Position numbers and translations under genes: made by a program. Below, piece by piece: positions 55,555-64,000 of a stretch of DNA of 64,000 nucleotides. Numbering within the stretch: the stretch's first letter is position 1; every line of letters starts with the position of its first letter. Source of the stretch: Vandiemenella viatica (taxonomy: Eukaryota > Arthropoda > Insecta > Orthoptera > Morabidae); contig JARYHS010008074.1 in NCBI GenBank assembly GCA_031002005.1, forward strand, positions 353,548,932 to 353,612,931, given 5' to 3'. Below the pieces are notes generated by a model. It made no database searches. It saw only the letters and a program-made list of their open reading frames with translations, and was not told the DNA's origin.

Positions 55555-55965
55555 AGTCAGAGGAGCTGGATTGGGAGTCATTGTAGGAAAGAAGGAGGGC
55601 AAAGGGAGTGCTGGGAATGTACAGGGACTATGTTGGTGATGGGGATATTGGTCAAAAACTTAAGAATAGTGCATGGAAGGGAAAAGACGATTTCATTTAA
55701 TAAAGATTAGAATTTTTGGTGGGGGGGGGGGGGGGGGATGGGAGTGTCAGTAATTGGAACAAATTACCAAGTGAAGTGATGGAATAATTTACCAAAAACA
55801 CTTAAGGACTTAAAAATTAAAATTTGCAAATCAGAAAAGTAAATGGAGGAGGGATTAACACTTCAATTGTAAAGGAAAATATTAAAAAATACATTAAAAA
55901 GGGGTAATTAGATGACTAGGAGAATTGCCACCAGTGTGTTAGCTTCATTGCAATTAAATTAATCA
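55555..55965 (+). pseudogene. LINE family A, 3' end
   Basis: Decayed ORF2 C-terminus (GREKTISFNKD and a VIGTNYQVK block) containing a 15-base G tract near 55723-55738, followed by the 3' UTR and a GCAATTAAATTAATC tail. Confidence 0.8.
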
Positions 55966-55969
55966 TAAT

Positions 55970-56680
55970 AATAAATACAGTTCTCCGTATCAGCATTTAA
56001 AAATGGCACACAGAGGCATTACAGTGTGCGACCTACTAAGTAAACACAACATCTTATTTGTCTTAAACATAGCGGCACCTACTTATGTCATAAAAATAAA
56101 ACCCTTTCAAACCATATTTTTTTTACTTCACACACTAATTATCTCTGTGAATTAGTCCAGTTAATTTTTCAGATAGTTTTTCTACTATTTCATAAACTGT
56201 ATTACAGTAAAATCTCGGACATCAGTATGAAAACCGAGAAAACAGAAGAATGTTTTAAGAAGAGAGAATTCATGCTTCTTGATATTAATATTTTGTAATA
56301 GAATAAAACAGATAAAGAATTTTTACACATACCAAAGCACACGCTTGCGAAGCAGCGGACAAATGCGAGTCCTTAATAAAGCCTCATGATAAACTTGTGG
56401 GGTCTCATGTAATTGAAGAAATAGGTGACCATGGAGCAGTTCTGGTGGATATAACTGATTCAGTAAATTAGTGTCAAAAATTGATAGTAAGAAATGGGTA
56501 TAATTATATAAAGGTACATATTTCAGAACTAAGAGAGATTTCGGAGCGAAGTTTATTATGAAGAATAGTACAACTACAGTGAATTGGGAACTGCTCAAGG
56601 AAATGATTAAAAATAAAGAAATATTACAGGTGCAAGGGGACATCTAAATGATGCATCTGTGTTAGAAAACTGAGGTGTAG
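55970..56680. other. No gene recognised
   Basis: One plus-strand frame near 56545-56640 (KFIMKNSTTTVNWELLKEM) is short and not assigned. It could be a LINE linker remnant or chance. Confidence 0.4.
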
Positions 56681-56689
56681 GGACAACAT

Positions 56690-57830
56690 GACTTTAAGCA
56701 AATATATTAATGTGAATCTTGTATGCAAGATATTTCAAATGAAAAGCACAGGGAAACCTACTTGATAGTGTAGCACTAGATCTTTCAAAGGCATTTGACA
56801 GAGTGAGCACTAAAATGATATAAGATAAGGTAAAAACCATGAGAGTGTATGAGAAATTGACTGGTTAGAGGAATTGTTAATAGCTAGAAAGCAAAGTGTC
56901 ACGGTAAGAATGAACTATCAAAATATTTGAAAGTAAATATGGGAGTGCCACTGGGTAAAGTATGGAGACCTTTGTTATTCATTATTCTAACAAATGTTTG
57001 TGTTACTGGAGTAAAGTCAGAATTTAGGTTGTTTGCAGATAACAGACTGGGATATAATAGCATCAATATGAGAGTAGGCTGTGAAGAGGTGTAGTATGAC
57101 CTGGATGGAGTTCCAACTGGGTAGATCACATGGAATGAAGATAAATGCCAAGAAGAGTCAACTTGTTATATACACAGGTACACTACAGAGTGTTTGTGTA
57201 TAGGGTGGGGAAGGGATATCATGGCATAATATTTGACAAAAAGCTCATCTAGACTGGTAATAGAAAAAGGTTTCAAAATATTTTGTTTATTGGAGAGAGT
57301 GATGAAGGGATGTACCAGAGAAGTGAGGGAAGTGGGATTACAAAACTTTGGCCAGATAATTGCTTGTATATGGTTGTATACTAGGGGGCCCAGATTTTGG
57401 ATATTAAATATGGGAGTGGTTGCAATGAAGAGTATTTAAATTTGTCTGTGAAATTACTGCTGAACAGAATAAGTAACTGATATGGGATTCATGTGGATTG
57501 GGACTTATTGAAAGAGAAGATGGAGGGTGAAGAGTATTTACAAGGTCTATGTTGTTGATGAGCCCTGGAGAGATATTAGTGGAAGAATGAAGAACAGTGC
57601 ATCCACTATGACAAGCTGGCACTCGATTTCAGGCGTAAGGGAGTGAGAAAATTTTCTTTTGTAAGTAGAGGAATCGGGGATAAGAATAAATTACCTAGTG
57701 AAGTGATGAATAATTTATCAATAATGATGAAAGAATTAAAATTCATAAATAATTATAATAAGAAAACATGGGTAAATATTGGACTAGGGTAATTGCATGT
57801 GCTCCATGATTGTTAAAATAAATTGATGAG
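56690..57830 (+). pseudogene. LINE family A, RT to 3' end, heavily mutated
   Basis: SVALDLSKAFDRVSTKMI near 56770 is RT motif A. A decayed catalytic region lies near 57030. Then come FDKKLI*TGNRKRFQN, a CTREVREVG block (57312) and DKLALDFRRKGVRKFSFVSRG near 57620. Text continues to NKLPSEVMNNL and a worn tail. More than fifteen stops. Confidence 0.85.
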
Positions 57831-57834
57831 GACT

Positions 57835-58270
57835 GCTAATTCTTCAGTTACCTTAGAGCTCACAAAGTTATCATCATTCTTTATCAGGAAGACATCCAAC
57901 ATATGTTGTCCCATTGTCTTCTGCTGTAACACTTGTGTAACCAGAAACACTGAAGGAATTGAGAATTAAAATTCATAAATGGCTATGGTAGGAAGATGAT
58001 CAGATATCACAGTCAAAGAATTTGATTGAAATTGGAATGTAGTTGTGTAGGGAAATTGTCACATAAGTATTTGGGTCATTGCAATTCAAGTCTTGTTTCC
58101 TTACGAAGTTATTTGTCTTATTTTCTTCCTAGTCGATGTGTGGTAAAGTTATGTACCCACCAATTATGACACTTCTATGCTCACTTCTGTATAATAATCT
58201 ATTTCATGTTTATACATTAAATTATTTTATCCCCCTTTCTTATCACAATAGAAATCTATCCCAAGTAACT
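57835..58270 (-). pseudogene. LINE family A endonuclease fragment interrupted by a family A tail
   Basis: Plus-strand text AAAGTTATCATCATTCTTTA (57866) and CACCAATTATGACACTTCTA (58159) parallels 27530-27720, the minus-strand endonuclease. Between them 57955-58092 is a plus-strand family A 3' end (GTGTAGGGAAATTGTCAC and GCAATTCAAG). One member of the family thus inserted into another in opposite orientation. Confidence 0.7.
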
Positions 58271-58279
58271 CAACACTAC

Positions 58280-59520
58280 GGTTTATGAACACCAATGAAC
58301 TTAAGTAGTTGCTACTTTCCAATTTGAATACCACCAACATCTTCACATTTACCCACCTCTAAACATAGTTAAACTGTTGCCAATCACAGCAACTCATGAC
58401 CTGTATGAGACCCAACCTGATATGGTTTTCCTCTTTGACCTCATCCCTCAGTCCACTCTTTAGTATATTGTTTGTAACAGTACTATTTCCAGCACAATAA
58501 CTACTCTATCCTCCTTAGTAAAACCTCATACAAAGTAGTCCAATATCATCTGCAGACTCAAATTCACCAGCAAATAAATGACTATCATCATTTTTTTTAT
58601 CAAATGAGCATTATTAACTGCTAAATGTTATTCATTTTAACTGTACATTATATACTACCTCAGAAATAAATAAGATTATTTCAATACATGTGACTGGAAA
58701 ATCATTTTGAGAATGTGTTCTTAAGTAATGATGCTTGGAAACAAACACCAATAGTTTTCATAAAATAAACGACATGGAACAGTTTTCATTTCTTATTAGC
58801 GGTAAATTTAACATAATATCTAAATCTTGTAAATATTATACAAAAGAAAATTTATTTTATAGAGAAATATGCTAAAATATTATTTCCAGCAAAGTATGCA
58901 TCATTTCAGTGAACCCAGCTATGATTGACCAGCTGTGATTGGCCGAAAGTTATTTATAATGAACGCAGCCATTATGCAGTAGGGTGCAGTGGTGGTACAA
59001 GAAGGTATTCTAACCGGTTGTGATAAGAATTTTCCATCTAATTAATTAAAATTAAGAGGCAATTACCTTTCAGTTAGTTATTTACAGTGTGTACATCAAT
59101 AGATCATCATCCTGAATGTGTTTTCCAGTTTGGAATTTTGAAAAAAACAATTTCTTTTAGAGAACAATGTTAAAAACATAGCTGCATACGTTTTACACTA
59201 ACCATATTAGACCGCAGGTAAAATGACTGCCATCAATCGAATAGCGTGCATTTATTTTAAAATGCCACTTGGTAGCAGTATTTTGGGAACATTCCCGGAC
59301 ATGATGACATGTTCTTGAAATGATGATGACATTCTCAAAATGACAATATTGTTCCTGAGTTGATATCAGTTATTGTAATTTCTCTGTAAATTTGCTGTTT
59401 TTTGTTGTGTTTACAAAGTTTATCATACTTGCAATATGGTGTTGAGACCGAGGAAAAAAAAAAAAAAGAGACCAAAAATGGAATTTGAAAAGGATGGCTT
59501 AGTTTATTTGCATATTTTTT
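58280..59520. other. No gene recognised
   Basis: AT-rich spacer. GTGATTGGCCGAAAGTTATT near 58936 has a CCAAT box next to a TATA-like run, but no transcript can be tied to it. Confidence 0.45.
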
Positions 59521-59525
59521 TTAGA

Positions 59526-60843
59526 CTAGACGACCCATGCGAAAATTTCGCGAATTAAATAGGATGAATAGTGAGGTTCAATGCTTGTAATATAACGAAA
59601 AGTAGAAACCCACTTTTGTTAGCAAATATTTATTTTGTTTAGTGTAATAGGTGTAAAATACTAACAACATATAACGAAACAGTTAAAACACACTGTCTGT
59701 ATGACAAACTGTTACTGACCTTAACAGAATGCAACCAACCTGAACAAAATCCACACAGCATATCAACATATCTGTGATATGTGTTGCTGTGCGAGTAAAA
59801 TGTTTACATTGGAATTGTATAGCAAAACAAAAATGTTTCCGTAACAGAAAAAAATATTGAAGACGCTACTTATTGTATAAAAACAGTTTACTGAAATCTG
59901 CTGCTTTTTGCGATCTAGGGACTTGGCTCTGAACAGTCTCATATGCACGACCACTTTAAGCATCAGATTCTGAAAAATTCTTTCTTAATTTATGATTTTG
60001 CCTAATTGCAGACCTTAATCTTTAAAATGATATGTCATTTATCGAATTTGGTAAGATATCGAAGGGGATAAATGACTCAGAATAATAATAATAATAAAAC
60101 ACGTTGTAGGAATAACATTAATACTTTTCCCCTTTAGGGGTCGAATTCCATAAAACTCCTTTTATAAAATATGGTGTGACCGAAGTGGATACCTTGGTCT
60201 TTAAAATGATATATCATTTACCAATTTTGGTTCCGTATCATGGGAGATAGTTGGCTCATGGTAGAAAAATGTGTTGTAGAAATATTAATACTTTTGCCCT
60301 TTAAAGGTTGAATTTTAAGAAATTCCTTTATTAAGATATGGTGTAACAGAACCGAATCCTTACGAAGACCTCAGTCATTTAAATGATACTTTGTTTATCA
60401 ATTTTGTTTAATTATCAAGAGAGATAAATGACTCGAGACACAAAAAGTGCAATTTAGAAATACTGATATTTTTGCCTTTTAAGGGTTCAATTCAGAAAAT
60501 TCCTTTCTTAAAATATAATGTGACCACAGCGGAAACCTTAATCTTTAGAGTGATACCTCATTTATCTATTTCGGCTGTATTTTAATGGAGATAAATGGCT
60601 CGTGACACAAAAAGACTTTGCAGAAATATTAATACTTTTGCCCTTTAAGGGTTGAATTCCAAAAAAAGTCTTTCTTAATACACAATTTCACCAAAGCGGA
60701 GACATTATTCTTCACAATCCTACTTCATTTATCGATTTTGGTTAGATATCCAAGGAGATAAATGGCTCGAGACACAAAAAAACACATTTTTGAAATATTG
60801 ACATTTTTGCCCGTTAAAGGTCGAATTACTAAAAATTCCTTTC
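59526..60843 (-). mobile_element. Satellite Helitron, minus-strand copy, interrupted by piggyBac
   Basis: On the minus strand, about five 168-bp units (60843-59990) lead into the same unique tail as 5700-6155 and end in a perfect GCGAAA/TTTCGC hairpin (59539-59551) and CTAG at 59529-59526. The 5' side is cut at TTAA (60844-60847) by a piggyBac element. Confidence 0.82.
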
Positions 60844-60847
60844 TTAA

Positions 60848-62045
60848 CCCTCCTCCCATCGCGCCTTTTTTTCTTACGTGAGGCGTCGCGTGGGGTCTTC
60901 AGAGACCCCAAAACTAAACGCATTCCGTTTATATTTGCACATATATTTTACACATTATTTTAACGTTTTCAATTACTTAAAAGTGTCATAAAAAAAAAGA
61001 GAAATTTGAAAATTAATTATTTATTTGTGCTAAATAAATTTTAAAACAACAGAATACAATTTTTATCGTAGTCACATGTTTGTCTTATGATTAAATTCTT
61101 TTTTTCTGCCAAAATCAGTCAGTTTTCTTCTATTGCACAACTATTTGAGATCAACACAAACTTAAAATTAATTTAAAAAAGCAAATAACAAAAATTAGCA
61201 AAGAAAAATACAAAATTTCATTCATACAATTGGCCCTAATTTTCAGTTTTGATGCAGTCAGTACAAACGAATTTCGTGTGATTTGGGCATATATTGCCTT
61301 TGCAAAAGTGACAAACAGACTTGAATTTTCGGTCCTTTTGTCTTGGACAGTGAATGCATCGTTTCCTCATTGGTACGAAGTCATTGTCATCTGGTAGCAT
61401 ATCTTGAAGGTGAGGTGTGAATCTTCTTATGGTCTGTCTCAGCTCACGAGGCAGAGTCATTATAGTAGCTCGTAACTGCAATTGATGGCGACACAGTTCA
61501 AATGCCAGTGTTTTCAAGAAAACTTTACGCTCCATTTTGTTTACTTGGTTGATTGTGTCAGTATTATATGAGCATTTAGTGTGCCAACATCCAGAAAACT
61601 GAACAGGAGCCGCAGTGGCTATCGGTGACAAATTCGCGCTACAGAATACGAACCAATAAGTTTGTCCACTACATCAACATCCCCTTTAGTTTTATTATAA
61701 AACCTTATAATTTCTGAAAGCTTTTTCTTGGTACTGTCATCTATTACCCCATCATGATGTATTGTTGAAAGAAGTATTACCACTTTGTTCTTCTTTGGGC
61801 AATAAGACAGCAAAGTTTTTGTAGGCTGATATCCGAAAATTGTCGTACATACTTGCATGCCCTTCTGCTTGAATTCATTTGGAATTTCTGCTTTATTTTT
61901 ACGAACTGTATCCACCACTGTCAATTTGTGATCTCTCAGTAGTTCTTCTGCCAAGGGAATGCTTGTAAACCAGTTATCCATTGTCACATTTCATCCAGTT
62001 CCTGATATCGGAGAAATAAGTCGTTTCACAAGAGCATTGGTTGAA
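60848..62045 (-). pseudogene. piggyBac-type transposase and 3' terminus, broken
   Basis: The element end CCCTCCTCCCATCGCG follows TTAA (60844-60847), the piggyBac target. A GGGGTCTTCAGAGACCCC palindrome lies just inside, as in Looper-like relatives. On the minus strand 61987-61619 reads MTMDNWFTSIPLAEELLRDH (with a catalytic-region Asp), EIPNEFKQKG, VILLSTIHHDGVID and FYNKTKGDVDVVDKLIGSYS. Then 61631-61236 ends with the cysteine-rich domain CIHCPRQ, CHFCKGNICPNHTKFVCTDC that binds the terminal repeats. A deletion/frameshift separates the parts, and the N-terminal half is missing where a LINE begins at 62046. Confidence 0.88.
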
Positions 62046-62665
62046 GTGTCCTAATTTATTTATTTATCGTATGATTATTTATGAGATACACAATAGGAAA
62101 TATACATATGACAAGCTTGTACAATTTCATATCTCGAGATCTAATGTTTTAGTCCAGTCAACTGCACTGATCGACGCATCATGGATTTCCGCCATTGTTC
62201 CCTTGTAGGCCCGAAGAGGACAGTCAGAAACGATGTGATTTATTGTCTGTAAGGTGGCTCCACAGTCACAATTTGCAGAATCTACCCAGCCCCATTTGTA
62301 TAATAAGTAGGCGCATCTGCCTTGTCCTGTTCGAATTCGGTTGATGATTCTCCACTGCCGCCTAGGGAGTTCGAAACCTTGTAACCTTACTGAGGGGTCC
62401 TCAACTAGATTTTTATTGGCTACTGATGACTGCTCCCACTGAGTTTTCCACAGCTTATTGGTGTTGAAAGAGGACTCTGTGAGGTTGATTGCTGTGCGCC
62501 ATGGTGGTTTTCTTGATTTCAAGCGTTGGTTTCGCTTGAATTATGTCTTGATGTATAGGCAGCCGAGGGTTCTTCAGGATATTTTTCCAGATTTTTAAAA
62601 GAGCTTCTGATCTTCTTAGTGCTGGGGGTGAGATGTTGCATAGCACTGGAAGCCATATCAGGGTT
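62046..62665 (-). pseudogene. LINE C-terminal fragment (fourth LINE type)
   Basis: The minus-strand frame 62522-62127 (131 codons, open) reads PPWRTAINLTESSFNTNKLW, GFELPRRQWRIINRIRTGQG and RCAYLLYKWGWVDSANCDCG, then INHIVSDCPLRAY, the CCHC-like end of a LINE RT. Upstream, ISPPALRRSEALLKIW (62646) is the preceding segment in another frame. Its 3' end is an A-rich TAAATAAATAAATT at 62053, inserted into piggyBac. No catalytic motif is present. Confidence 0.82.
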
Positions 62666-62669
62666 CTTA

Positions 62670-62865
62670 CGGGCCTTAAAAAGCCTTAAGAAGGCCTTAA
62701 TTTTCATTTTAATTTTAGGGCCCTTAAAAGGCCCTAAAATTTGCTGAAAAGCCTTAAAATCTTTGAAAAAGCCTGATTTTTTTTAACACCGAGATACGGC
62801 GTAATAAATTTCACTATCCCGGCGACGCGCCGATCTGCAGATTTCTCTTTGGCTCGACCTTGACT
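62670..62865. other. Spacer with CCTTAA/AAGGCC repeats
   Basis: GGCCTTAAAAAGCCTTAAG and related AAGCCTTAAA phrases recur several times between 62670 and 62765, forming short self-complementary runs. No gene. Confidence 0.5.
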
Positions 62866-63019
62866 AAGTGCGAGTCAAAGTGCTTATATTTCAAGCAAGT
62901 AGTAGTCTTTGCACAGATCCTCTCTTATGTAGTTCTGCTTCGTACATGCCTGCGTCTTACATTTCTTGGCAATTTCTAACAAGTTTCTTATGTATATATT
63001 GTTTTATTGCTTCAAACCA

Positions 63020-63616
63020 CTTCAGCTCATTTAATCCACATGATGAGAATCCAGGATTAGATATATTTTTACAGAAGTATCTAGGCAAAGAAGATTATAA
63101 CAAAGTACACAAAGTAATAAAAATATTGTTGCTGTTATCACATGGACAAGCTGATGTTGAACTAGGCTTCTCTGTGAACAAGCAGTTGGAAGTTGAAAAT
63201 TTAAAAGAATAGTCTTTAGTGGCTCAAAGATTAGTCAGTCAACATTTCAAAAACAGCAAAAATAAGTTGTTAATAACTAAAGAGTTAAGGATATAGGCAG
63301 CTATGGCTTGTCAAAAATATATTGCGTACCTGGAAGAGAAAAAAATGCAAAGAATACAGGGATTCAGGGAGTGAAACGCAAATCTATTTTAGATGATTTG
63401 GAAGATTTGAAGTGTAAAAAGGCACACCTAGTAACTGCAATTAAAGATCTTGAAGATAATGCTGATAAACTAACAGATAAAGCTGAGGTTATAGGGGATG
63501 TTAAGTACATCACACAGTCCAATAGTTTTCGACAAACCGCTAAAGTTAAAAAAGCTGAATTTGAGGATGTTGAAAGTAAAATTAAGGCTCTATTGAAAGA
63601 TTTAAAAGAGAATTGA
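63020..63616 (+). pseudogene. hAT-like transposase C-terminus (dimerisation region and coiled coil)
   Basis: The frame ending at 63212 has LQKYLGKEDYNKVHKVIKI, then LLLLSHGQADVELGFSVNKQ, which occupies the place of the hATC dimerisation motif. A stop after NLKE is followed by SLVAQRLVSQHFKNS and AAMACQKYIAYLEEKKMQ. A frameshift near 63350 leads into 63308-63616, whose last 80 codons (ILDDLEDLKCKKAHLVTAI, then LTDKAEVIGDV and VESKIKALLKDLKEN) are a heptad-rich coiled coil ending in a natural stop. I know this family as a repeated animal protein related to hAT transposases; the assignment to hAT is an inference. Confidence 0.68.
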
Positions 63617-63624
63617 CCTTTGTT

Positions 63625-64000
63625 TTTAAACAATGTGAAAATAAAAAAAAAATCATTAAAAAAGTGTATATTTTTTTTATTTAACCTGCATACATTTTAA
63701 TGACTCTTACCAGTATGTTTTATGTTTATCCTTATAACATCTTGTAGCTCATCTGGAAAGTAAACTTTACTCATATAAGAAAATATTTGATTAAATATGC
63801 TGTAACTCAAAAGATGTTGAAAAAGTTGTATTAAACCTGTTTCTTAAACCTATGGAAAATTTTTCATCTTTAAAGGTTCTTTTACATGTAGCTTTCAAAA
63901 AAAAAAAAAAAAAGGGGGGGTGAGTCTTCCTCATTCAACATTATACCTGAAATCTGATAAGTAATTGAGCTGACAATTTGGCAGTCCTTTCTCTGATGTA
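63625..64000. other. No gene recognised
   Basis: A-rich 3' flank of the hAT-like fragment with an A16-G7 run near 63898-63920; nothing else supported. Confidence 0.5.

Noticed and set aside
58920..58990. CCAAT and TATA-like sequence as a promoter
   Set aside because: No gene or exon can be linked to it; the motifs are too short to call alone.

Overview
The window looks like transposon-packed, AT-rich nuclear DNA from an insect. The mix of CR1/Jockey-type LINEs, Penelope-like elements with GIY-YIG endonucleases, Helitrons, piggyBac, Tc1/mariner, hAT MITEs and tRNA-derived SINEs suggests an arthropod with a large genome. A polyneopteran (stick insect or orthopteroid) is my guess, not something the sequence proves. 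A run of exactly 1,000 N (35538-36537) marks a scaffold join. Almost every long open reading frame belongs to a decayed mobile element.

One host gene is recognisable: a DHRS12-type short-chain dehydrogenase/reductase. Coding exons 1-3 lie on the minus strand (18601 down to 14055) with consensus splice sites and matching phases. The next exon, which continues the protein in phase, lies on the PLUS strand at 50639-50734. The gene is therefore broken by an inversion, either real or introduced by assembly. A 2.55 kb inverted repeat (1-2555 against 41119-43694) brackets the interval holding exons 1-3, and flipping that interval would restore a collinear gene. Flipping the contig left of the N gap would do the same. 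Later exons are not in the window.

Layout. 1-2555: left arm of the large inverted repeat, containing a decayed CR1-like LINE ('family A'). 2556-3790: Penelope-like element 3' part. 3940-6155: Helitron-type element built on about ten 168-bp tandem repeats. 6749-10250: broken Helitron Rep/helicase gene. 10345-13900: LINE tail, SINE, Penelope remnant, MITEs. 14055-18632: DHRS12 exons 1-3 with a MITE-filled intron. 19460-21515: Jockey-type LINE and a Helitron helicase remnant. 21545-30700: nested cluster in which a family A LINE is interrupted by a complete Helitron (22065-23968, itself carrying a LINE fragment and a SINE) and by a multi-copy arthropod gene of unknown function (24924-26571), and then abuts a Tc1/mariner-like element and a second family A LINE. 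30975-35537: LINE tail, DDE transposase remnant, SINE, hAT MITE, direct repeats. After the gap, 36538-44000: Penelope copy, SINE, long minisatellite, a palindrome and the right arm of the inverted repeat. 44335-50520: LINE fragments, a GC-rich hAT MITE, Helitron helicase and a second, better preserved LINE ('family B'). 50639-53040: DHRS12 exon 4, then family A ORF1 and a chimeric ORF made from four mobile-element pieces. 53441-58270: foldback elements and family A fragments. 59526-63616: minus-strand copy of the satellite Helitron, piggyBac inserted at TTAA, a LINE C-terminal fragment and a hAT-like transposase C-terminus.

The genes do not form a pathway. The window records successive waves of insertion around and inside one housekeeping-type oxidoreductase gene.
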